Positions 18,938 through 26,875 of a DNA stretch of 64,000 nt are shown here, one piece after another. The stretch lies in the NCBI RefSeq assembly GCF_012927265.1, contig NZ_JABBGF010000001.1:370502-434501 (forward strand). The letters run 5' to 3'. Numbering within the stretch: the stretch's first letter is position 1; every line of letters begins with the position of its first letter. The position numbers and the translations under genes are program-made. This DNA is from Chryseobacterium cheonjiense. GTDB taxonomy: Bacteria > Bacteroidota > Bacteroidia > Flavobacteriales > Weeksellaceae. The notes beneath the pieces are model-generated. The model was given only the letters and a program-made list of their open reading frames with translations. It did no database searches and was not told where the DNA came from.

Positions 18938-18945
18938 TAAATTTG
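18938..18945 (+). promoter_or_regulatory. -7 promoter element of pafA
   Basis: TAAATTTG matches TAnnTTTG. It overlaps the TTG codon at 18943 that could otherwise be read as a start, so the ATG at 18967 is the better initiation codon. Confidence 0.6.
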
Positions 18946-18966
18946 CTCACAATAAAATGTTACTCA

Positions 18967-20613
18967 ATGCTTAGGAAAATTTCGATTGCAGCAGCAGTTA
19001 TTCTGTCTGTCACGGCAATCAACGCGCAGAAGATTAAAAATTCCCGGTTGGAAAGACCGAAATTGGTAGTAGGATTAGTGGTAGATCAGATGAGATGGGA
19101 TTACCTGTACCGTTTTTACGATAAATACGGCAATGATGGTTTCAAAAGATTATTAAATACAGGCTATTCTCTGAATAATGTTCATATTCCTTATGTGCCT
19201 ACGGTTACGGCCTTGGGACACACCTGCATCTATACGGGATCGGTTCCTGCCATTCATGGGATCGCCGGAAATGACTGGACCGATAAGGAAACCGGCAAAA
19301 ATGTATATTGTACAACAGATGAATCCGTAAGACCGATAGGAACGACCAATGCAAAAGTAGGGAGCCATTCTCCGAAAAATCTTTGGTCTACCACCATCAC
19401 CGACGAATTGAGAATAGCTACCAACTTTCAGGGAAAAGTAATCGGTGTTTCTCTGAAAGACAGGGCTTCCATTTTACCGGCCGGCCATACCCCGAACGGC
19501 GCCTTCTGGTTTGACGATTCTACCGGAGATTTTATCACAAGCAGCTGGTATATGAATGATCTTCCGCAATGGGTAAAATCTTTCAATGCACAGAAGATGC
19601 CGGAAAAGCTGGTTGCCAACGGATGGTCTACACTGCTCCCGATTGACCAGTATACAGAAAGTTCGCCGGACAATTCAGCATGGGAAGGATTACTGGGAAG
19701 CGCAAAAACACCTGTTTTCCCATACAGTAATTTAGCCGCAGATTATAAAGATAAAAGAGATAATATCCGTTACACGCCATTTGGGAATACATTAACCCTG
19801 AAGCTTGCCGAAGCGGCTGTAGAAGGAGAAAAACTGGGAAGCGATGATGTAGTGGATATGCTGGCGGTAAATCTTGCTTCAACGGATTACGCAGGACATA
19901 AATTCGGACCCAACTCCATTGAAGTAGAAGATGTTTACTTAAGACTGGACCAGGATCTTGCCCGGTTTTTCAGCTATCTGGATTCCAAAGTAGGAAAAGG
20001 GCAGTACACGGTTTTTCTTTCTGCAGACCACGGCGGGGCACATTCTGTAGGCTTTTTACAGGAACACAAAATTACCACAGGCTTTTTCGGTGATGGAATG
20101 GAAAAAAATATGAATGAAAAACTGAAAGAAAAATTCGGGGTTGATAAGCTTATTAATGCCATTGATAACTATCAGATCTATTTTGACAGAAAGCTTCTGA
20201 AAGAAAACAATCTTGATCTTGATGCTGTAAGAGATTTTACCGTTAAAGAAATCGAGAATGATCCAACTGATCTGTATGCTGTTTCGGTAGTAAAAGTACA
20301 GGAATCTACCATTCCGGAACCTATTAAACAAAGAATCATCAACGGAATCAACAGACAGAGAAGCGGTGATATCCAGCTGATTTCACATGACTCCATGCTG
20401 CCGCCTTATTCCAAAACTGGGACTACGCATAGTGTATGGAATTCCTATGATTCGCATATTCCTTTGATTTTTATGGGATGGGGAATTCAGCATGGTGAGA
20501 GCAACAAGCCATACTCAATGGCAGATATTGCTCCTACGGTTTCTTCTTTGCTGAAAATACAGTTCCCGAGCGGAAATATAGGAAATCCTATTACAGAGGC
20601 CATCGGAAAATAA
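18967..20613 (+). CDS. pafA: PafA-type alkaline phosphatase
   Basis: This exported phosphate monoesterase of the alkaline phosphatase superfamily has 548 residues and a signal peptide ending INAQ. The metal site begins VVDQMRWD. The Thr nucleophile is in VPTVTALGHT (Thr81); Asn102 (AGNDW), Lys164 and Arg166 (SLKDRAS) follow. Relative to PafA of Elizabethkingia meningoseptica (Thr79, Asn100, Lys162, Arg164) all four are shifted by exactly two, strong evidence for the same monoesterase active site. Further metal ligands are in STDYAGHKFGP, SADHGG and TGTTHSVWN. PafA releases phosphate from organic esters and is made without phosphate control in some Flavobacteriia; no regulator is adjacent here. 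Confidence 0.92.
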   Translation: MLRKISIAAAVILSVTAINAQKIKNSRLERPKLVVGLVVDQMRWDYLYRFYDKYGNDGFKRLLNTGYSLNNVHIPYVPTVTALGHTCIYTGSVPAIHGIAGNDWTDKETGKNVYCTTDESVRPIGTTNAKVGSHSPKNLWSTTITDELRIATNFQGKVIGVSLKDRASILPAGHTPNGAFWFDDSTGDFITSSWYMNDLPQWVKSFNAQKMPEKLVANGWSTLLPIDQYTESSPDNSAWEGLLGSAKTPVFPYSNLAADYKDKRDNIRYTPFGNTLTLKLAEAAVEGEKLGSDDVVDMLAVNLASTDYAGHKFGPNSIEVEDVYLRLDQDLARFFSYLDSKVGKGQYTVFLSADHGGAHSVGFLQEHKITTGFFGDGMEKNMNEKLKEKFGVDKLINAIDNYQIYFDRKLLKENNLDLDAVRDFTVKEIENDPTDLYAVSVVKVQESTIPEPIKQRIINGINRQRSGDIQLISHDSMLPPYSKTGTTHSVWNSYDSHIPLIFMGWGIQHGESNKPYSMADIAPTVSSLLKIQFPSGNIGNPITEAIGK

Positions 20614-20640
20614 TTTTTTTGAAAAACTGTCTAAGCTTTT

Positions 20641-20788
20641 TACCGCAAAAGGTACAAAAGGATAATATAGTTTTAAAGCTTATCATTACGTAAGATTAAA
20701 AGAATCTCAAAGTTTTAAAATCTTTGGCTTTATTCTTTTGAAAGCTTTATTAGCGAAGATTTGCAATAACTTGTCTCTTTTGCGGTTA
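20641..20788. repeat. degenerate foldback element
   Basis: ACCGCAAAAG at 20642 and CTTTTGCGGT at 20777 are inverted ends of a roughly 150-bp AT-rich stretch between pafA and the crp-like gene. It contains no reading frame. It resembles small intergenic foldback repeats, but no second copy was seen in the window. Confidence 0.35.
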
Positions 20789-20804
20789 AAAATAAATTAG
20801 CATA

Positions 20805-20836
20805 AAAAATCCTTAGCATTTTTGTTAAGGATTTTT
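20805..20836. terminator. terminator of the Crp/Fnr gene
   Basis: AAAAATCCTTA / TAAGGATTTTT form an 11-bp stem with A and T runs on both sides, four bases beyond the end of the minus-strand gene. Confidence 0.75.
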
Positions 20837-20839
20837 AAT

Positions 20840-21436
20840 TCAAACAAATATTTTAGTGCCATCTATTTTCAGCATATTCTGTTTTTCCATCTTTTTAATG
20901 GCGCGGATGACGGTTTCTATCCGCATTCCCGTGAGTGAGGCAAGCTGTTGCCGGGTATAGGGAATATGAAAAGAAAATTTATCGTTAAATCCGAAATGAT
21001 TCTTTACGTGATTCAGGATAAGGTGAAGCTTTGTCACAGGATCCTGAAAAGAAAACGGAGCAGAGGTAATGTGTTTGTACCGCATACGGTCTGCCGTATA
21101 AGAATACATATTAAAAATGAGCTGTGGTTTTTTCAGGAGAAGCTCAATCAGTTTATTCTTTTCCAGTTTTATAATTTCACAGTCGGTAACGGCAATTGCG
21201 CTCACCGCATATTTCCTGTCCTGAAAAAGGTAAGTCTCGGCTAGGCAATGACCATCGAAAGGGATCCCGTGGATAAACTCTTTGCCGTCTTCCAGGAAGC
21301 TGCTTATTTTTACGGTACCGGTTTTTATCTGCAAATAATACTTCGGAGTACTCTCTTCTTCAAAGATATAATCACCGGAATTATAATTTTGTTGTTCAGC
21401 GCCATGGGAAAACAAGAGGTTTTCGCATATGATCAT
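20840..21436 (-). CDS. Crp/Fnr-family transcriptional regulator
   Basis: This 198-residue protein has an N-terminal cyclic-nucleotide-binding-like beta barrel (YIFEEESTPKYYLQIKTGTVKI, GHCLAETYLF) and a C-terminal winged helix (YTRQQLASLTGMRIETVIRAIKKME). No cysteine cluster for an FeS centre is present. The ligand and targets are unknown. It is monocistronic. Confidence 0.9.
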   Translation of the reverse strand: MIICENLLFSHGAEQQNYNSGDYIFEEESTPKYYLQIKTGTVKISSFLEDGKEFIHGIPFDGHCLAETYLFQDRKYAVSAIAVTDCEIIKLEKNKLIELLLKKPQLIFNMYSYTADRMRYKHITSAPFSFQDPVTKLHLILNHVKNHFGFNDKFSFHIPYTRQQLASLTGMRIETVIRAIKKMEKQNMLKIDGTKIFV

Positions 21437-21611
21437 AATCTAACTGTTATTTGTTTGAGATAAAATTAACAAATAAACATGTTGATTAAAAATTTATTAA
21501 TACCACATACATGCCTTATACAGGGAGATACAGAGAATAACTCTAAAATTTATGACAATGATTATTAACGGTATGATAACAGGCTGTTTATACGAAAAGG
21601 CGAAAATTAAA

Positions 21612-21647
21612 AGCAGCATACAAACTTCTAAAATTCTGTATACTGCT
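21612..21647 (-). terminator. terminator downstream of the barstar gene
   Basis: AGCAGCATACA and TGTATACTGCT form an 11-bp stem with one mismatch. Read on the minus strand it ends in a T-rich stretch (TTTTAATTTTC), about 50 bases after the barstar stop codon. Confidence 0.6.
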
Positions 21648-21694
21648 GTTTATGTTGTGCTGTCTAATATCTTCCGAAATGATGTTTTAGACAA

Positions 21695-22003
21695 TTATTC
21701 TTCCTGCTCTGCCTCATCCTCCTCATCGTCATACTGTTCCAGAAAATATGTAAAAGTAAACTCATCCATTTCATCTTCTGCATCCTCAAGTACCGTAAGA
21801 AGATCTTCGAAAATTTCAAGCTGATCTACGGTCATATTGACAAATTCAATATGCAGCGGCATTTCGAGCCCGCCGGTAATCACGTCCGAAAGAGCATCCA
21901 GATTATCACCGAAATGTTCCGGGAGCGGCAGCTTTTCTTTTAGCTGTGCATAGAAGTCCTCATAATCTCCTATGTCTGTAAAATCAATATATATTGTTTT
22001 CAT
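21695..22003 (-). CDS. barstar-family ribonuclease inhibitor
   Basis: This 102-residue cytoplasmic protein matches barstar (PF01337). PEHFGDNLDALSDVITG aligns with the barnase-binding helix of barstar, and Asp36 and Asp40 correspond to barstar Asp35 and Asp39. It has an extended very acidic tail (YDDEEDEAEQEE) not found in the Bacillus protein. The ATG at 22003 is preferred over a TTG two codons upstream. The barnase-like gene lies upstream on the same strand, so it likely protects the cell from that enzyme. Only two bases separate it from the archaemetzincin stop, so translation is probably coupled. Confidence 0.9.
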   Translation of the reverse strand: MKTIYIDFTDIGDYEDFYAQLKEKLPLPEHFGDNLDALSDVITGGLEMPLHIEFVNMTVDQLEIFEDLLTVLEDAEDEMDEFTFTYFLEQYDDEEDEAEQEE

Positions 22004-22005
22004 AT

Positions 22006-22626
22006 TCAACTGAATTTCCAGTTTTTATTAATTAAAATTTGCTTGCATTTTTCGCAAAAATCAGTTTCTTCATCCGTGGGGTTTTTGCCTTCCGCACTTC
22101 TCATGAAACACTTTTTTTCAGGGCAATGTTTCAGCCCCTGTGTATGTCCAAGTTCATGTATTGTAACTTTAAACAGCTGTTCATTGCTTCAGTCTGAAAC
22201 TTGAAGCAACGCAGGACGTGCCTGGCCTGAACCCCAATCCCATAATACCGAAATCTTTTATATTCCCTTCGTGGTACTGATATCTTTCGTCGTTAGCCCG
22301 ATCGTTACAAAGCTTTTCCTTGTATTTTTGCTTAAAAAAGAAATAATGGAATCTGCCCGGTAGCGATTTCTTGGCTTGTAATAACTTTTTGTAGGTAAAT
22401 CAACAGGCTCAAGTACTTTTACTTTCGGATAAAGTTTTCTGATCTCTTTTGCCACCTCAGCTACATCTCCGGAATTTATATCTTTAAAAGGCTGAACCAG
22501 GATTGTAATCGCTTCTTCACCATTTATTACTTCTTCTTTTTTTTCTGAACACGAAGATAAAACATATATAAACAACAGATAAATTAAAACAATCTTAAAT
22601 CTGAGAATTTCATTAACGCTGTTCAT
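22006..22626 (-). pseudogene. archaemetzincin-like lipoprotein protease, two frameshifts
   Basis: The start at 22626 gives a lipoprotein signal (LLFIYVLSSCSEKKEE, Cys26), then an archaemetzincin N-terminal part (ITILVQPFKDINSGDV, FVTIGLTTKDISTTKG). The frame stops at 22258. It resumes one frame over with NIKDFGIMGLGFRPGTSCVA, and after a second shift near 22187-22192 continues with EQLFKVTIHELGHTQGLKHC, whose 11-residue zinc core is encoded at 22126-22158, and CFMRS and CEKCKQ. This is the family pattern HExxHxxGxxH-C-x4-C-x-M-...-CxxC. The first break is one G missing in GGGG at 22265-22267; the second needs one base removed or two added. Archaemetzincins are zinc peptidases of unclear substrate. 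Either decayed or mis-sequenced. Confidence 0.85.
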
Positions 22627-22642
22627 TATTTTTATTTGAAAT

Positions 22643-23146
22643 TTACTGCTTTTCAAAACTTCTGTAATGGTTCTTTGTAAGATAAACATCACCGTTTTCT
22701 GTAAAAATAATGCGGTCGGCATTTCTGTTTCCGCAATGATAATTGACGTCTGCCTCGAAATAGGCTTGTCCTTCGGGCAATGCTTTTTCCCTGTTCCCGA
22801 ATCGGTCTCCGCCAATTGCTTTTCCCGGTAATACTTCGCAGAGGTTTCCTTCAGAAGGATTCCAGCCCATTTTTCGGGCTTCATTTTTTGTAATATAATA
22901 ATCGGGAAGTTGGTGATTTTGTTTTACGAAACGAATCACAGTACTTTGTTCTGTAAGTTGATCTATAGACTGCTGCTGAACGGGTGGCCTATTTACCGAC
23001 GCCGGTTTAGCACTACTATACTCAATCACCGGCTTTGAAGCATCTGCTTGCTTATCTTCAATAAAATTCCGGTACACGTACATCACAGACATGCCGAAAA
23101 GAAGCCCGAGACAGATAAAAAACAGAGATCTTGTTTTACTGTTCAT
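22643..23146 (-). CDS. barnase-family ribonuclease with N-terminal membrane anchor or signal
   Basis: The C-terminal 100 of 167 residues match barnase. LPDYYITKNEARKMGW and GKAIGGDRFGNRE are conserved, and the catalytic triad is Glu131, Arg145, His160, with spacing (14 and 15) identical to barnase Glu73, Arg87, His102. The N-terminus (FFICLGLLFGMSVMYVYRNF) is a signal anchor or uncleaved signal, and a 45-residue Pro/Gln-rich linker follows. The domain would face the periplasm or outside. Barnase-type enzymes cut RNA and are toxic in the cytoplasm, and the barstar gene two genes downstream provides the expected inhibitor. The role may be nutrient RNA degradation or attack on competitors; the sequence does not decide. 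Confidence 0.9.
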   Translation of the reverse strand: MNSKTRSLFFICLGLLFGMSVMYVYRNFIEDKQADASKPVIEYSSAKPASVNRPPVQQQSIDQLTEQSTVIRFVKQNHQLPDYYITKNEARKMGWNPSEGNLCEVLPGKAIGGDRFGNREKALPEGQAYFEADVNYHCGNRNADRIIFTENGDVYLTKNHYRSFEKQ

Positions 23147-23308
23147 AGTTTTAATTTAAAAAATACAACAATCTAAGAATGTAACAATCTAACAATTAAA
23201 AGAGCTAATAATATTTAATAAAATAACTAAATATCTCAGAGTTTGAAAACTCACTTTATTACATTGGTAAACTGCTACATTGTTACATTATCAAATTGTT
23301 ACATTAAA

Positions 23309-24100
23309 TTATACTCTCCATTCTTCCGGAATATCACAGATTGGGATGGGCACCATTTTATGTTTAGCGGCCTTGTGCATTCTGTCAAAAATCATGAATA
23401 CCTCCTTATCGCGGCCTTCATAATCTTCTGCTGTTTTTGTTCCGTATTCTTTCTGGATTTTTTCCAGTTCAGGATATGTGGCTCCAATTTGGTCTTCATC
23501 AGTTCTGTCTGCATCCCAAAGTCCGTCCGTAGGAATAGCATTCTGAATGCTTTCAATAAGATTCAGGGCTTTTGCCAGCTCATACACTTCAGTTTTATAC
23601 AGATCAGCGAGAGGAGAAAGATCTACGCCTCCGTCACCATATTTTGTATAAAACCCGATTCCGAAATCTTCTACTTTATTTCCGGTACCGCAGACTAAAA
23701 GTCCATGAAGCTGCCCGAAATAATAAAGGGTAAGCATTCTGAAACGGGATCTTGTATTAGCTAAAGCAAGATTATTGCTCCATCTCCCTTCTACATGATC
23801 GTGAACGATTCCTTCAAAACTTTCAAAAACGGGTGTTAAATTGATAGTTTTTCCCTGTACGTTAGGGAATTTTCTTTTGAGATCTTCAATATGATCCTGT
23901 GCACGGTTTACCTGGTCTTCTTTCTGTCGGATCGGCATTTCAAGGAGTAAAACTTCCAGGCCTGTCATCGCGCAAAGGGTAGAGACCACTCCGGAATCCA
24001 CACCTCCGGAGACACCGATTACATATCCTTTTACATTCGCTTTTTCCGCATAATCTTTCAGCCAGCTGACAATATGATCTATTACTTTTTGTGTCTGCAT
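23309..24100 (-). CDS. nadE: NAD(+) synthase, ammonia-dependent type
   Basis: This enzyme makes NAD+ from deamido-NAD+ with ATP. The 263-residue protein has the PP-loop SGGVDS at 31-36 and no N-terminal nitrilase domain, so it is the ammonia-dependent form. Further family motifs are ALANTRSRFRMLTLYYFG, GTGNKVED and KYGDGGVDLSPLADLYKTEVYELAK. In Flavobacterium johnsoniae nadE is also near gldB and gldC, as here. A short unit containing repeated TTACATT lies just beyond its 3' end. Confidence 0.93.
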   Translation of the reverse strand: MQTQKVIDHIVSWLKDYAEKANVKGYVIGVSGGVDSGVVSTLCAMTGLEVLLLEMPIRQKEDQVNRAQDHIEDLKRKFPNVQGKTINLTPVFESFEGIVHDHVEGRWSNNLALANTRSRFRMLTLYYFGQLHGLLVCGTGNKVEDFGIGFYTKYGDGGVDLSPLADLYKTEVYELAKALNLIESIQNAIPTDGLWDADRTDEDQIGATYPELEKIQKEYGTKTAEDYEGRDKEVFMIFDRMHKAAKHKMVPIPICDIPEEWRV

Positions 24101-24161
24101 TGTTATATTTTTTAATCTGTTTATTTAAGAATTTTCAAAATTAAATGTTTTGAAAACATTA

Positions 24162-24686
24162 TTAAAGATAATCTTTACGATTCAGCTCGTACCAGAAGCA
24201 GATTCCGTCGGGTTCGGAAAATTCTCTTGTTCTCCTGAATCCAAGTTTCTCCAAAATATGATTGGAAGCATGGTTTTCGGAATGAGCATGAGCGTAAATA
24301 ATATCAATTTTTAAACCATTAAAGCCAAAATCCAGCGAAGCCTTTGCAGATTCTGAAGCATAGCCTTTTCCCCAGTATTCAGGCAGGAAACGATAACCGA
24401 GGTCATAAACATTTTTATAGCCGTTTACTTTTTGGGTGAGCAATTTCAGTCCGCTCCATCCGATCAGAAGTCCGCTTTCCTTTTCAATCACGGCAAGTCT
24501 TCCGATGCCATATTCTGCATATTGCTGCCGGATCATTTTGATATTATTTTCAGTCTCGAGAATGTCGGAAAGTGGAGGAACTCCGATATATTTCATTACT
24601 TCAGGATGAGAATCCATAAGAAACATACGTTCCGCATCAGTTTTTTCAAATTTTCTGAGGATTAATCTTTCGGTTTCGAGGTGCAT
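24162..24686 (-). CDS. RimJ/RimL-type GNAT acetyltransferase
   Basis: This 174-residue protein starts MHLETERLILRKFEKTDAERMF, the usual opening of the Acetyltransf_3 group. It carries the acetyl-CoA loop region DLGYRFLPEYWGKGYASESAKA and ends with the HSENHASNHILEKLGF element. The group includes ribosomal-protein N-terminal acetylases and many enzymes of unknown substrate. It starts two bases after the LRR gene stops, so the two are co-transcribed. Confidence 0.87.
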   Translation of the reverse strand: MHLETERLILRKFEKTDAERMFLMDSHPEVMKYIGVPPLSDILETENNIKMIRQQYAEYGIGRLAVIEKESGLLIGWSGLKLLTQKVNGYKNVYDLGYRFLPEYWGKGYASESAKASLDFGFNGLKIDIIYAHAHSENHASNHILEKLGFRRTREFSEPDGICFWYELNRKDYL

Positions 24687-24688
24687 GT

Positions 24689-25330
24689 TTATTGTTGTTG
24701 AAATCCAAAAATGGTCACGTCTTTAGCTCCTTTTTTAATATCGGTTTCCCGGATGGGATTTTGTTTTACATTTAAAGTTTCTAAATTTTGATTTTGAGAA
24801 ATGTCCAGTTTCCGGATCTGATTATGTTCCAGGTTTAAGTGTTTAAGATTCTTAAGTCCGCTGATATCAATGGCTTTAATTTTATTTAAAGATACGGTTA
24901 ATTGATTAATTGCAGGAGTAGATTTCAGCGAAATATTTTCAATATTGTTATTATCGAGGTATAGGGAAGTGAGGTTTTTGAGGTTTTCGGCAGTAAAGGT
25001 TGAAATTTTACAGTTGGTACAAGAAAAGAGTTGGAGGCGATCTGTATTTTTCACGGAAACTACCGGGATATTGTTGTCGTCCAGAACAATTATTTTCACA
25101 TTTTTAAAATAACGCAGATCATCTGTTGCTCTGATGCCTTTCCCGACCAGGAAAAGGTTTTCAATACGGTCGGCTTCAGATTGAATGATGTTCCCGTCTT
25201 TGTTGAGGTCAAAATTTTCAATAACGGCTTTCTCAAAATTTTTGTCTTTGAATACAAGTTGTTGGGCATTAAGATACAGGAGTCCCCAAAAGAAAACCAC
25301 AGAGGATATTATTTTATTTTTCATCATCAT
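24689..25330 (-). CDS. secreted leucine-rich-repeat protein
   Basis: This 213-residue protein has a signal peptide (VVFFWGLLYLNAQ) and an EF-hand-like calcium loop (DLNKDGNIIQSEA). About six internalin-like LRRs follow, such as LTSLYLDNNNIENISLK and LKHLNLEHNQIRKLDIS. No T9SS sorting domain is visible. LRR proteins of this size in Bacteroidota are usually small exported binding proteins of unknown partner. It is divergent from gldB and shares its short intergenic region. Confidence 0.8.
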   Translation of the reverse strand: MMMKNKIISSVVFFWGLLYLNAQQLVFKDKNFEKAVIENFDLNKDGNIIQSEADRIENLFLVGKGIRATDDLRYFKNVKIIVLDDNNIPVVSVKNTDRLQLFSCTNCKISTFTAENLKNLTSLYLDNNNIENISLKSTPAINQLTVSLNKIKAIDISGLKNLKHLNLEHNQIRKLDISQNQNLETLNVKQNPIRETDIKKGAKDVTIFGFQQQ

Positions 25331-25346
25331 ATTATGTTTAAATCAC

Positions 25347-25354
25347 TATTTTTG
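25347..25354 (+). promoter_or_regulatory. -7 promoter element of gldB
   Basis: TATTTTTG fits TAnnTTTG, 24 bases before the gldB ATG, inside the 47-bp divergent spacer. Confidence 0.5.
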
Positions 25355-25377
25355 TAGACTTAATTTCATGTAAAAAT

Positions 25378-26358
25378 ATGAAGATTTTCAGAATTATTGC
25401 ACTTTCATTAGTATTCGTTTTAGGATTGGATTCCTGTAAAAAAGAGGCTGAAAATAAATGGAAAATTGAAGTGAAAAATCCTGCGGAAAAAGTAGAAATC
25501 ACTGATATTTCCAAAAAGTTTTATGATCAGAATTTTCCTTTGGCACAGTTTCAGTCGGAATTTCCGTGGTTCCAGGGAACGGTAAGTGATGCTGATTTTG
25601 TTAAGCGCAGAGCAGATAAGGAAGAAATAAAAATTTATAAAGAAGCGATTGCCAAAATAGATGAGAAAAAGCTTCAGGCAGATCTTCAGGATCTTTTTTC
25701 TCATATAAAATATTATTTCCCGGCATTTAAAAGTCCTAAGGTTTTTCTCTTTTCATCAGCCTTACAGATGGTTCAGGATCCTATTTTTTATGATCCGAAA
25801 GGAAATCTTCTGTTCATTGATGTTACAGGTTTTATGGGAGAAGGAAATCCTAATTATAAAGGGCTTGAAATGTATTTCCAGAAATCAATGAACCCCAACA
25901 ATATCGTTCCGAAAGTGGCGCAGATTTTTGCCGAAGGTTTTGTAAAAGAATCTCCCGACCATCAGAAATTTATCGATATGATCATCCTCAACGGGAAAAT
26001 CATGATCCTGAAAGATGCCTTTCTGCCAACCTATCCGGATTATCTCAAAATGAACTATACCCAAAAGCAATATGAATGGGCGTCAGCCAATGAGGCCAAT
26101 ATCTGGAACTATTTTGTAGAGAACAATCTTATTTTCGGGGACGATCACCGACTGGAAGACCGTTTTATCGCTCCAGGACCCTTCTCGAAATTTTATACGG
26201 AAATCGATAATGAATCTTCACCACAGATCGGAATTTTTACGGGGTGGAAAATATGTAAAGAATATCTGAAACAAAAACAGGATGTTAAGCTTCAGGATTT
26301 TCTGAACACCGATGCTACGGTTATTTTTAATCAGTCCGGATACAAACCGAAATTATAA
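25378..26358 (+). CDS. gldB: gliding motility lipoprotein GldB
   Basis: This 326-residue lipoprotein (LGLDSCKKE, Cys20) matches GldB along its length, with FPLAQFQSEFPWFQGTVSDADF, KYYFPAFKSPKVFLFSSALQ and GDDHRLEDRFIAPGPFSKF. GldB is required for gliding and T9SS function in Flavobacterium johnsoniae. The weakly conserved central region resembles DUF2268-type metallopeptidases but lacks HExxH. gldC follows 66 bp downstream and nadE lies close by on the other strand, the same neighbourhood as in F. johnsoniae. Confidence 0.93.
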   Translation: MKIFRIIALSLVFVLGLDSCKKEAENKWKIEVKNPAEKVEITDISKKFYDQNFPLAQFQSEFPWFQGTVSDADFVKRRADKEEIKIYKEAIAKIDEKKLQADLQDLFSHIKYYFPAFKSPKVFLFSSALQMVQDPIFYDPKGNLLFIDVTGFMGEGNPNYKGLEMYFQKSMNPNNIVPKVAQIFAEGFVKESPDHQKFIDMIILNGKIMILKDAFLPTYPDYLKMNYTQKQYEWASANEANIWNYFVENNLIFGDDHRLEDRFIAPGPFSKFYTEIDNESSPQIGIFTGWKICKEYLKQKQDVKLQDFLNTDATVIFNQSGYKPKL

Positions 26359-26424
26359 AAAACAACATAAACGAAGCCGGCAGATGTTCGGCGCATCAAT
26401 ATAAATTTTAGAAAACAGAACGTT

Positions 26425-26751
26425 ATGAGAAAAACTCAGATTACCATAGATGTTGAGCTGGATGAAAACCATATCCCTGAAAATATCACATGGAATGCTC
26501 AGGATGGAGGAATTGAAAAAGAAGCAACAAAAGCAACCATGATTTCAGTGTGGGATGATAAAACAATGGAAGCATTAAGAATCGATCTCTGGACCAAAGA
26601 AATGCCGGTAGACCAGATGAAAATGTTTATCCATCAGATTTTAGTTTCTCTTGGAAATACCTATCAGAGAGCAACAGGTGAGGAAGACGTTGCACAATGG
26701 ATGGAGGAAATAGCAGAAGAGTTTGCTGTAAAATCGGCGATAAAAATGTAA
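26425..26751 (+). CDS. gldC: gliding motility protein GldC
   Basis: This 108-residue soluble protein has the conserved opening MRKTQITIDVELDENHIPE and MPVDQMKMFIHQILVSLGNTY, and matches GldC. In F. johnsoniae, GldC stabilises GldB and increases gliding efficiency. It forms an operon with gldB. Confidence 0.93.
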   Translation: MRKTQITIDVELDENHIPENITWNAQDGGIEKEATKATMISVWDDKTMEALRIDLWTKEMPVDQMKMFIHQILVSLGNTYQRATGEEDVAQWMEEIAEEFAVKSAIKM

Positions 26752-26875
26752 GAAAGCTATTAGCATTTGGCAATCGGCAATTGACTTTACTAAATGCATT
26801 ATAAGATAATTATAAATTTTTGGTATTTGGTTTAATGCTAAATGCCAAAAGCAATAAGCTAAAAGCAAAATTATT

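Noticed and set aside
21552..21824. Serine-rich plus-strand frame of 90 residues
   Set aside because: It is the antisense of the acidic barstar tail; poly-Asp/Glu codons read backwards give poly-Ser.
22258..22884. A 208-residue protein starting at 22884
   Set aside because: The first 86 residues are an out-of-frame overlap with the barnase gene; the lipoprotein signal starts at 22626, which is the real start of the archaemetzincin.
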